From assembly GCA_029259675.1 (NCBI GenBank), contig JAJDES010000005.1:1-13836 (forward strand): 13,836 bases of DNA, written 5' to 3'. A model generated the notes under the pieces. The model searched no databases. It was not told the origin of the DNA and was given only the letters and a program-made list of their open reading frames with translations. The DNA comes from Planctomycetota bacterium. Its GTDB lineage: Bacteria > Planctomycetota > UBA1135 > GCA-002686595. This document shows, in pieces, positions 8,331-13,836 of this stretch. Position 1 is the first letter of the stretch; each line of letters begins with the position of its first letter. The translations under genes were made by a program, and so were the position numbers.

Positions 8331-9308
8331 CTAGTCCTGGTAGCGCAAGCTGACATTCTCGCGACCCATTTGGCGCAGTCGCTCGGGCTCCTTCTTCAAG
8401 CCGAGGTTGTGGGCCTTGGAAACGACGCTTTTGACGGAGCGATTCAAGCGTCCCGCAATCTCCAAGTTGGAGCATGTCGGATAAATTTCACGCAAGAGCA
8501 CCAATTCATCTTGTTTCCAGCGCGGCATGCGCGTGGAAGCCTTGCCGTTCAACTTGCGCAGAAAGGCTTTGTCCTTGGCCAAGGCCAGCTTCTCACCCAA
8601 GCTCGTGACCGTTTGCACGTTGCGACCGAAGATGCGCGCCAAATCCTCATCCGTGCGCGTGCCGTATATACGTTTGAATTCCGCCACTTCGTCCCGGGTC
8701 CACTCTTCATTGGATTGAAAGCGGCCCAGCTCTTCAATTTGGCGGTGCACTTCCTCGGGTTCGCGCCCCAAGAGTCGCGAAATCACCTCGGTCGGGCTCA
8801 CACCCAAGTATTTCTTGAGGGCACCGACTTCCTCCGCCGACCACGGGCCCGTGCGAGGCCCCTTGGGGAAAATCGTTTCCGCCATGCGGCGAACGCTTTG
8901 GACCGGTCTGCCCAGCTCGCGCGCAATGGCGTGGTTGTCGCGCACTCCGTAGAGGCCACGCAAGCGAGCCAACTCGGCCTGGGACCAACGGCCACGGCGC
9001 GGACCACCCGATTTAAGCGAGCCGCTCGTAACCCCGCGGCCGATATTGGAGCGAACTGCGGGCGTTGAATGAGCGGGATCCCGCTTTGCAACCGATGCCT
9101 GCGGACCTGCTACGAACTCTTCCGCGACTTGCTTCCTATCGCTGGAATTATCCCCACTGTGATCCCCACTGTGATCCCCACTGTGATCATCCGCGGGCAT
9201 GTCTAACTCCGACTTGGGCGAGCCCTGCTCACCCGTGCCTTGGTTCGGACTGCCGTCGCTGGCTCCAAAACTATTAACTCCCTGTGATGCCATCCCCGCC
9301 ATCTCCAT
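8331..9308 (-). CDS. Protein with four tandem Myb/SANT-like helix-turn-helix repeats
   Basis: A 325-residue probable DNA-binding protein. The N-terminal 100 residues are low complexity (Ser, Gly, Asp, Gln) and contain three DHSG repeats (41-52). Four repeats follow, each opening with a Trp (W108, W156, W203, W264): W-x-x-x-E, then L..LY, then I/LA..LGR, then V..V. Examples are RGRWSQAELARLRGLYG (105-121), EEWTRDEVAEFKRIYG (201-216) and PRWKQDELVLLREIYP (262-277). Repeats 1 to 3 are 47-48 residues apart; repeat 4 lies 61 from repeat 3 after a basic linker. This is the Trp-led three-helix layout of Myb/SANT domains, and the fourth copy is the best conserved. A transcription regulator or nucleoid-associated role is inferred. 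It lies 139 bases downstream of enzyme I and 39 bases upstream of the ABM gene, all on one strand. The ATG at 9308 has only a weak GGA upstream; in-frame ATGs three and six codons in are alternatives. Confidence 0.82.
   Translation of the reverse strand: MEMAGMASQGVNSFGASDGSPNQGTGEQGSPKSELDMPADDHSGDHSGDHSGDNSSDRKQVAEEFVAGPQASVAKRDPAHSTPAVRSNIGRGVTSGSLKSGGPRRGRWSQAELARLRGLYGVRDNHAIARELGRPVQSVRRMAETIFPKGPRTGPWSAEEVGALKKYLGVSPTEVISRLLGREPEEVHRQIEELGRFQSNEEWTRDEVAEFKRIYGTRTDEDLARIFGRNVQTVTSLGEKLALAKDKAFLRKLNGKASTRMPRWKQDELVLLREIYPTCSNLEIAGRLNRSVKSVVSKAHNLGLKKEPERLRQMGRENVSLRYQD
9151..9186. repeat. Three tandem 12-base repeats inside the Myb-like gene
   Basis: Plus-strand unit TCCCCACTGTGA occurs three times without interruption (9151-9162, 9163-9174, 9175-9186). 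It encodes Asp-His-Ser-Gly units on the minus strand. The identical copies point to recent expansion by slippage, so copy number may vary between strains. Confidence 0.9.
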
Positions 9309-9340
9309 TTGTCAGATCCAACCCCCGAAGCGCTCGGCGG

Positions 9341-9360
9341 AGTCAATCGAGAAGTCAATC
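9341..9360 (-). promoter_or_regulatory. Direct repeats GATTGACT upstream of the Myb-like gene, candidate operator
   Basis: GATTGACT occurs twice on the minus strand (9360-9353 and 9348-9341), 12 bases apart, 33-52 bases upstream of the ATG at 9308. A partial third copy, GTTGACT, lies at 9401-9395. TTGACT resembles a -35 box, but I see no matching -10 element at 16-18 bases. Repeated sites close to the gene of a multi-repeat DNA-binding protein suggest autoregulation; this is an inference. Confidence 0.3.
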
Positions 9361-9447
9361 AATGATGAGGGGCGGCCGCCGGGCTGATCAGCGCAGTCAA
9401 CGAATTCGGATTCTAGCCCTCGCGAGTCCCGATTCGAAACTATCCGG

Positions 9448-11223
9448 CTACTCATTCCCAACCGTGCAACTCGGGTCGGACGGCTGGTCGTAGAGTTTGC
9501 TTCGAATTTGGTCCAGCACATTGCGGATGCCCTTCGAGTCCTTCTGCTCAAGAGCTGCACGCGCAAACTCCCGAGCGGACTTCGAGCTGGTTGTCCGTAT
9601 GGCGAACTTGATTTCGGGCAAAAAGTTGGGAGCAATACTGATCGAGTCGTAACCGAGTCCCAACAATAGGATTGCGGTCGCGGGATCGCCCGCCAGCTCG
9701 CCGCAAACCGACACAGGGCACTTTGCGTCGTTGGCGCCGCGCGCAACCATGTCCAGGGCTCGCAACACGGCGGGATGGTGGGGATCGTAGAGACTCGAAA
9801 CCCAGGTGTTGTCGCGGTCCGCTGCCAAGAGGTACTGGATAAGGTCGTTGGTTCCGACGGAGGCGAAATCGACGATCGGCAGCACATGGTCGAGCACCAA
9901 AAGCAGGGAGGGGACCTCAATCATGACCCCCACCGGCACGTCCTCGGCCACTTCGTAACTTTGCTCCGTCAGCAGTTTGCGCACCCCGTCAAAAACCTCA
10001 TGGGCGCTTTTGACCTCCTCCAGCGAGGTGACCATGGGCAAAAGGATGCGTAGATTGCCATAAATGCTGGCGCGCAAGAGTGCGCGCAGCTGCACGCGCA
10101 AGAGGTCGCGCCATTGCAGGGTGATGCGCAACCCACGCCAGCCCAGGGCCGGATTGTTCTCGTGCGGAGTGGTGAAATAAGGGAGCGGCTTGTCCCCCCC
10201 TATGTCCAGGGTCCGAATCACCACGGGGCGGTCGCCGGCCCGTTCCAGCACCCGGCGGTACATGCGGAATTGCTCTTCCTCCGAGGGAAACTGGGGTCGC
10301 TCGAGATAAAGAAACTCCGTCCGCAAGAGCCCCACCCCGTTGGTGTGCTCCATTTCGAAGGTGTCAAAGTCGCGCACCGACTCGATGTTGACGCAGACGT
10401 TCATCGGCTGGCCATCGGTACTGATGGCCGGAGCTTCTTGGTGCTCCTGAAGTGCCTCCAAGCGCGAAGCCACGCTGGAGCGCCGGTCCAGGAACTCGTC
10501 AATGTCCTCCTGATCCGGCTTCAACTGAACGGAGCCCGAGCTGCCGTTGATGGTCACAACCATGTCTTGCTCCAGGCGCGCGAGCAGATTTGGAAGCCCC
10601 ACAACGCAGGGCACACCCATCGATCTGGCCAAGACCGCTCCGTGCGAGAAGCGCCCGCCCTTCTCGCAAATCACCCCTAGAACACGATCGCGTTCGATAT
10701 AGGTCACGACCTGGGGAGTGAGTTCCTCTGCGGCGAGAATGACTTCCTGACCTCGGGCCACGATTTCTTCGCGGCCGCGCACGAGCAGCGCGTCCAAGAC
10801 TCGAAACCAGGGATCGCTGAAGTCCGATGCGTAGCTGCGCAGGTAATCCCCCTCCAAACGACCCATGGTTTTCTCGAAACGATCAATCAAGAGCTGCACG
10901 GCCTTTTCGGCGTTGATCAGCTGCTCATCGATGCTTTCCTCAACATCGCGCAGGGCCTTGGGGTCCTGCAGAATCGCCCGGTGAACCGCAAAGATTTGGG
11001 CATCCTTTTCGCCGGCATCGCGGGCGACTTGCTCCTGTCGCTTGCCCAATTCCTTGGCCGCTTCCGCAACAGCAGCACGCAGGCGCGCCAACTCTCCCGG
11101 CACATCCGCCTCCTTGAGAGACCACTCCGGTACTCCAACGGGCTTGGATAGCACGACTTGAACCGGCCCGATGGCCAGGCCGGGGGAAACGGCTACCCCC
11201 CCAATCATGCGTGCTGGTGTCAT
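9448..11223 (-). CDS. ptsI: Phosphoenolpyruvate-protein phosphotransferase (PTS enzyme I)
   Basis: A 591-residue cytosolic kinase that takes phosphate from PEP onto its own histidine and passes it to HPr, the first step of the PTS. N-terminal domain: IGGVAVSPGLAIGPV opening, helical HPr-binding region, and the phospho-histidine H194 in GGRFSHGAVLARSMGVP. The C-terminal PEP-binding barrel shows GLLRTEFLYL, RTLDIGGDKPLPY, NPALGWRGLR, LPMVTSLEEV, GVMIEVPS, FASVGTNDLIQY and the catalytic cysteine C507 in VCGELAGD. Length and landmarks match E. coli enzyme I (575 residues, H189, C502). There is no N-terminal GAF domain, so it is the sugar-type form rather than PtsP of the nitrogen PTS. The open frame extends to 11337 but similarity begins at MTPARM, so I chose the ATG at 11223, with a weak GAG upstream. 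No HPr or EII gene is in view. It is divergent from the acidic membrane protein. Confidence 0.95.
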   Translation of the reverse strand: MTPARMIGGVAVSPGLAIGPVQVVLSKPVGVPEWSLKEADVPGELARLRAAVAEAAKELGKRQEQVARDAGEKDAQIFAVHRAILQDPKALRDVEESIDEQLINAEKAVQLLIDRFEKTMGRLEGDYLRSYASDFSDPWFRVLDALLVRGREEIVARGQEVILAAEELTPQVVTYIERDRVLGVICEKGGRFSHGAVLARSMGVPCVVGLPNLLARLEQDMVVTINGSSGSVQLKPDQEDIDEFLDRRSSVASRLEALQEHQEAPAISTDGQPMNVCVNIESVRDFDTFEMEHTNGVGLLRTEFLYLERPQFPSEEEQFRMYRRVLERAGDRPVVIRTLDIGGDKPLPYFTTPHENNPALGWRGLRITLQWRDLLRVQLRALLRASIYGNLRILLPMVTSLEEVKSAHEVFDGVRKLLTEQSYEVAEDVPVGVMIEVPSLLLVLDHVLPIVDFASVGTNDLIQYLLAADRDNTWVSSLYDPHHPAVLRALDMVARGANDAKCPVSVCGELAGDPATAILLLGLGYDSISIAPNFLPEIKFAIRTTSSKSAREFARAALEQKDSKGIRNVLDQIRSKLYDQPSDPSCTVGNE

Positions 11224-11295
11224 GCTCGACTCAAATCTGGCTTCAGGAGCTCGGAAGGGGCAAAGCAAGATTGTCCCTATTCGAGCCCATGCTAG

Positions 11296-11309
11296 CGGGC
11301 TGCAGCCCG
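11296..11309. repeat. 14-base perfect palindrome
   Basis: CGGGCTGCAGCCCG reads the same on both strands. It lies 73 bases upstream of the enzyme I start. It could be a dimeric repressor site or part of a dispersed intergenic repeat; the sequence alone does not decide. Confidence 0.55.
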
Positions 11310-11385
11310 ACAACCCAGGGCTGCGCGAGTTCCTCACCGTTTCGGTTCAAGACGGCGGGACAGAAGGCCCGAGATAGACCGGCTA

Positions 11386-11399
11386 GGGAGGGGCCTCCC
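11386..11399. repeat. Short inverted repeat GGGAGG / CCTCCC
   Basis: GGGAGG (11386-11391) and CCTCCC (11394-11399) are separated by only two bases. The loop is too short for a full RNA hairpin without opening inner pairs, so a DNA-level symmetric site is as likely. It lies 21 bases before the larger hairpin. Confidence 0.45.
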
Positions 11400-11420
11400 A
11401 CTCGCTTTGGCGCTGTGGGG

Positions 11421-11450
11421 CCAAGATCTAGCCGCCCGGGCGGCTCTTGG
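11421..11450. repeat. Long inverted repeat with 16-base perfect palindromic core
   Basis: The core AGCCGCCCGGGCGGCT (11430-11445) is a perfect palindrome. Outer arms CCAAGA (11421-11426) and TCTTGG (11445-11450) also pair, leaving TCTA (11427-11430) as a bulge in the RNA form. It sits 86 bases upstream of the GTG start of the acidic membrane protein. No T-run follows, so it does not look like a standard terminator for either strand. It may be an operator or a structured leader. Confidence 0.6.
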
Positions 11451-11521
11451 CAGGCCTCTAGTTTGGGAAGGGACCAATGGGTTCGAAACACGGCCGACCG
11501 CCGGGCTGACGGCCGATAAAC

Positions 11522-11526
11522 AGGGA
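11522..11526 (+). promoter_or_regulatory. Ribosome binding site deciding the GTG start at 11536
   Basis: AGGGA lies 9 bases upstream of the in-frame GTG at 11536. No in-frame ATG exists near the start of this frame, so this pair is the best-supported initiation site; the alternative TTG at 11407 lies ahead of the hairpin region. Confidence 0.55.
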
Positions 11527-11535
11527 CAGCACAAG

Positions 11536-12732
11536 GTGTACGAAGAGTATTTGGGTGATGAGGGACCGGAGCTTGAGTCCGGCAATTACGACGACGGTGC
11601 CTTTGAAGACGGATACGAATTCGAGGAGTACGCTCCGAAGGATTCCAAAGAGGACTCTTCCGCGCGCGGCGGCGGCCTCTTCAGCTTCCTTGGATCGATC
11701 GTTTCCCTGGCCGGACTAGCTTTGGCCTCAGCTCCCCACGCGGGAGGATTGCTGGATGAGGTGGCCCAACAGGCCAATCAAGCCGGCGTTTCGAGCGTCG
11801 GCTTGGTGATTACGGGCTTGATGCTGATCGGCCTGTCCATCACGCGCGCGGAGATTCGGAAACTGTCTTCGAAGCCCGCTCGACTGCCGAACGATCTGCA
11901 AATTGCCCTGACCCAAATGGCCGATCAAGTCGGGCTGTTGACGGGAACGCTGGTACACCTTCAGGACGAGGTTACCCACCTCGCCACGCGTGAGCCGATT
12001 GTTCAAGTGGAAGCTCCCGCCCCCGACAAGGACCTGGTCGCCCTCAATCGCGAACAGAAAGATGCGACCTACCGCTTGGCCGCAAGCCTCGACAAGCTCG
12101 GCAAGAACATTGACGATCAAGTGGCCAAGCGCTTTTCGGTCGTTGTACGCAGCGTCGATACCCTGCGCGAACAACTCAACTCGACCCGCGAGTCCATTGA
12201 AGAGGGTCTGCAAGAGACGCGCAGCATTTCAACCTTGATGAGCACGGAAACTCCGAGTGCGAATGGTCACAACGGCCATCAAGCAGCCCAGCCCACGGCA
12301 GCTCCGCAAGCTGCAGCTCCCCAGGCTGCAGCTCCCCAGGCCGCAGCTCCGCAGGCTTCAGCTACGCAAGCTGCGACGCCGCGCACCGGAGAATTCCGCA
12401 TCGAAGAGCCCGCTCCCGTGCAGTCGACCAAAGATTCGGCCAGCGCCTTTATTGAAGCGCTCTCGGTGATGGGTCCCCCCTCACAAAGTCCGCGTCATCC
12501 CGATGCGGAAGTACCGAGTCTCAACTTTGATCAGCTCGAACCCTCACAGGAGGAAGTTCAAGAGCGATTGAATACGAACAAGCTGAACATCCCGGTCGAC
12601 CAGCCGGCCGCTGCCTTGCCGGCCCAGCGGGACCACATCACCGACCCGGACAGCCTAGATCCGCGCCGCATTGAAGCCGTTTTGTCCGGCGAACTCTTGC
12701 CTCCGCGCGACGATACCCAACCGCCCCAGTAG
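11536..12732 (+). CDS. Hypothetical membrane-anchored protein with acidic N-terminus and coiled-coil
   Basis: A 398-residue protein that I do not recognise. Residues 1-40 are strongly acidic and Tyr-rich (16 of 40 are Asp or Glu). Two hydrophobic stretches follow, GGGLFSFLGSIVSLAGLALA (46-65) and SVGLVITGLMLIGLSIT (87-103), which fit a membrane hairpin. Residues about 119-235 look like a long amphipathic helix or coiled coil (LQIALTQMADQVGLLTGTLV and later DTLREQLNSTRESIEEGLQE). Then comes a flexible Ala/Pro/Gln linker with APQAA repeats (256-280) and a disordered Pro/Asp/Glu-rich tail with short helical motifs near FDQLEPSQEEVQERL and DPRRIEAVLSGELL. This suggests an inner-membrane scaffold or tether with both ends on one side; topology and partner are unknown. 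Start GTG 11536 was chosen from its Shine-Dalgarno. A strong terminator follows 91 bases after the stop, so it is probably a single-gene unit. Confidence 0.75.
   Translation: MYEEYLGDEGPELESGNYDDGAFEDGYEFEEYAPKDSKEDSSARGGGLFSFLGSIVSLAGLALASAPHAGGLLDEVAQQANQAGVSSVGLVITGLMLIGLSITRAEIRKLSSKPARLPNDLQIALTQMADQVGLLTGTLVHLQDEVTHLATREPIVQVEAPAPDKDLVALNREQKDATYRLAASLDKLGKNIDDQVAKRFSVVVRSVDTLREQLNSTRESIEEGLQETRSISTLMSTETPSANGHNGHQAAQPTAAPQAAAPQAAAPQAAAPQASATQAATPRTGEFRIEEPAPVQSTKDSASAFIEALSVMGPPSQSPRHPDAEVPSLNFDQLEPSQEEVQERLNTNKLNIPVDQPAAALPAQRDHITDPDSLDPRRIEAVLSGELLPPRDDTQPPQ
12301..12375 (+). repeat. Five tandem 15-base repeats encoding APQAA
   Basis: Five consecutive 15-base units begin with GCTCCGCAAGCTGCA at 12301 and differ from each other by a few bases; the fourth and fifth encode APQAS and ATQAA. 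The units are in frame, so changes in copy number would only lengthen or shorten the linker of the acidic membrane protein. Confidence 0.9.
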
Positions 12733-12823
12733 CCATCACGGGCTCGGATTGCTTCACCAATTTTCGCAGCACACGCTGTGAGCATCGGTGAAACAAGCCG
12801 GGCGAAGAGTGCCGTTCACATGA

Positions 12824-12865
12824 AAGCGGAGCACGCCCACTCGGGAGTGCTCCGCTTGTTGTTTT
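12824..12865 (+). terminator. Rho-independent terminator of the acidic membrane protein gene
   Basis: A perfect 11-base stem, AAGCGGAGCAC (12824-12834) with GTGCTCCGCTT (12847-12857), is extended by one mismatch and a CCC/GGG pairing closed by an ACTC loop. It is followed by TTGTTGTTTT (12856-12865), a T-rich tract on the plus strand. The minus side has no matching T-run, so it acts mainly on plus-strand transcription toward the convergent Tex gene. Confidence 0.85.
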
Positions 12866-12926
12866 CCAGAGGAACGCGTTGAGGAAGTCGGTGTGGAAAT
12901 AAGCGCAGCCCAGCGGCTCGCGCGCC

Positions 12927-13836
12927 TTACTTCTCCGTCTCGGCCGGTTTCTTATCTTTGAAGAAGTTGGCGAAGGGGTTGTAGGCAACCGGCTGCTCCG
13001 ACTTCGGTGCGCGGTAGACTTCTTCCGAGCGATCGTCGCGTCTTCCGCCGCGTCCCGCGCCCCGGCCACCGCGACCGCCGCGGCCACCGCGACCTCCCCC
13101 ACGTCTCGATCCGCCACCGGTGCCGGCAAGGCCGTCGCGACGACTTTGGGCCGCGCGCACATTGCCCGGATCGCGACGCGTATCCGTATAGGAACCGCCT
13201 TCACCCTGACCGCGACCACGGCGTGCGCCGCCTCGTCCGCCGCGTCCCGCGCCTCGGCCGCCGCGACCGCCGGGTGAGCGCATCGGCATCTTCTTCATGG
13301 AGAGCGCCAAGCGTTGGCCGTTCGTTTCCAACACACGACACCGAACCACTTGGCCGATGGCCAAAAGTTCACGCGCATCGCGCACGTAGCGATCCGAGAT
13401 TTCACTGATGTGAATCATTCCGTCGCGTGCGAGGCCCAGGTCAACAAAGGCTCCAAAGCTCGCGACATTGAAGACCGTGCCCTCAACGACCAAATCCTTT
13501 TCGATCGACTTGAGATCGATATCGGGCGCAATCAACTTCGGAACAAACTTGCGCGGGCGCGGATCGCGACCGGGATAGGAAATCTCCCGCATCAAGTCGC
13601 GCCAGGTGTGGTCGTCAATCCCAAAATCCGTGCGCCTCAGTCCCCGGTTCACACCGGGACGGCCCAGCATGTCGTGCACCGCACTGCCTGCGGCTTCCGC
13701 GATTCGGCGCACATGCGGGTATTGGTCGGGGTGCAAACTGGTTGCGTCCAAGGGCTCATTGCCGCCGTTCACCCGCAAGAAAGCCACAGCACTCATCCAC
13801 TGAGCTTCGGACAACACACCCTCGGCGCGCAATTCC
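12927..13836 (-). CDS. tex: Tex family RNA-binding transcription accessory protein, C-terminal part with RGG-box tail
   Basis: About 302 residues are visible; the gene continues past the right edge, and the TTG at 13832 is not a real start. Family landmarks in order are the helix-hairpin-helix region AVAFLRVNGGNEPLDA, then LHPDQYPHVRRIAEAAG, then MREISYPGRDPRP, then an S1 RNA-binding domain (about 13500-13290: VVEGTVFNVASFGAFVDLG, DGMIHISEISDRYV, ALSMKKM). Tex/YhgF binds RNA and DNA and affects transcription; in bacteria it is a conserved cytosolic protein. After S1 this protein has an unusually long tail of Arg-Gly-Gly repeats (13280 down to about 13041), then an acidic and basic end with NPFANFFKDKK, close to the NPFA end seen in many Tex proteins. 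The stop at 12927 lies 61 bases beyond the terminator of the convergent gene. I am confident of the family; the RGG tail is the odd part. Confidence 0.9.
   Translation of the reverse strand, partial: ELRAEGVLSEAQWMSAVAFLRVNGGNEPLDATSLHPDQYPHVRRIAEAAGSAVHDMLGRPGVNRGLRRTDFGIDDHTWRDLMREISYPGRDPRPRKFVPKLIAPDIDLKSIEKDLVVEGTVFNVASFGAFVDLGLARDGMIHISEISDRYVRDARELLAIGQVVRCRVLETNGQRLALSMKKMPMRSPGGRGGRGAGRGGRGGARRGRGQGEGGSYTDTRRDPGNVRAAQSRRDGLAGTGGGSRRGGGRGGRGGRGGRGAGRGGRRDDRSEEVYRAPKSEQPVAYNPFANFFKDKKPAETEK
13041..13280 (-). repeat. RGG-box coding repeats in the Tex tail
   Basis: Two clusters of Arg-Gly-Gly codons flank a less repetitive middle with Arg, Ser, Asp and Thr. A 17-base stretch CCGCCGCGTCCCGCGCC occurs twice on the plus strand (13045-13061 and 13237-13253), encoding GRGAGRGG-type sequence both times, which suggests internal duplication. 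The DNA is very GC-rich and may be prone to assembly error. Confidence 0.8.

Larger units (their letters stand above)
11224..11535. other. Palindrome-rich divergent intergenic region
   Basis: This 312-base stretch separates enzyme I (-) from the acidic membrane protein (+) and must contain both promoters. I see no confident -35/-10 pair and no small gene; frames here are open only as extensions of the flanking genes. It contains three notable inverted repeats, listed separately, plus a 7-base complement CGGCTAG (11380-11386) / CTAGCCG (11428-11434) that could compete with the largest hairpin. Confidence 0.6.

Noticed and set aside
7929..9068. A 379-codon open frame on the plus strand
   Set aside because: It runs antisense across the ABM gene and most of the Myb-like gene, has no recognisable domain and has composition typical of GC-rich shadow frames.
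9151..9186. Regular short repeats that might suggest a CRISPR array
   Set aside because: The 12-base units are tandem with no spacers and stay in frame within a coding sequence as DHSG repeats.
9371..9380. Palindrome GGCGGCCGCC between enzyme I and the Myb-like gene
   Set aside because: At ten bases in GC-rich DNA it is easily explained by chance and has no T-run or conserved spacing.
10114..10680. A 188-codon open frame on the plus strand inside enzyme I
   Set aside because: It lies wholly antisense to well-conserved enzyme I motifs and shows no domain of its own.

Overview
The window reads as a stretch of bacterial chromosome with mostly high-GC coding DNA (a sampled line inside the polymerase gene is about 65% G+C). 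I infer a member of the Planctomycetota. The main reason is the first protein: FG-GAP propeller repeats followed by a Cys-containing C-terminal module that I associate from memory with large secreted proteins of marine planctomycetes. The isolated, short-operon gene layout fits. The assignment is an inference and could not be checked here.

Layout. Positions 1-1269 (+) hold the 3' part of the FG-GAP propeller protein. Positions 1336-2142 (-) hold an AT-richer helical protein of unknown function, the most likely acquired gene in the window. Next come a DUF1801 protein (2195-2656, -) and a DUF418/YeiB-type multi-pass membrane protein (2899-4029, -). Divergent from these is a 1208-residue DnaE-family DNA polymerase (4265-7891, +) that looks like the accessory or error-prone kind, with a degenerate PHP domain and two family-atypical linker insertions. 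A minus-strand cluster follows, in transcription order: PTS enzyme I (11223-9448), a protein with four tandem Myb/SANT-like repeats (9308-8331) and a small antibiotic-biosynthesis-monooxygenase-fold protein (8291-7989). Divergent from enzyme I is an unrecognised membrane-anchored protein with an acidic N-terminus and a predicted coiled coil (11536-12732, +). It is separated from enzyme I by a 312-base intergenic region rich in perfect palindromes. A clear intrinsic terminator (12824-12865) follows it. The right edge holds the C-terminal part of Tex (12927 to beyond 13836, -), whose S1 domain carries a long RGG-box tail.

How the genes work together. No single pathway ties the window together. 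Tex and the polymerase concern nucleic acid metabolism. Enzyme I is a phosphotransfer regulator or sugar-PTS component with no HPr or EII gene in view. The Myb-like protein is a probable DNA-binding regulator that may be co-transcribed with enzyme I. I found no tRNA, rRNA, CRISPR array, insertion sequence or transposase, and I do not see a complete undescribed multi-gene system. The best leads are the four-repeat Myb-like protein with its upstream direct repeats, the RGG-tailed Tex, the low-GC candidate HEPN-like protein, and the structured leader upstream of the unknown membrane protein.
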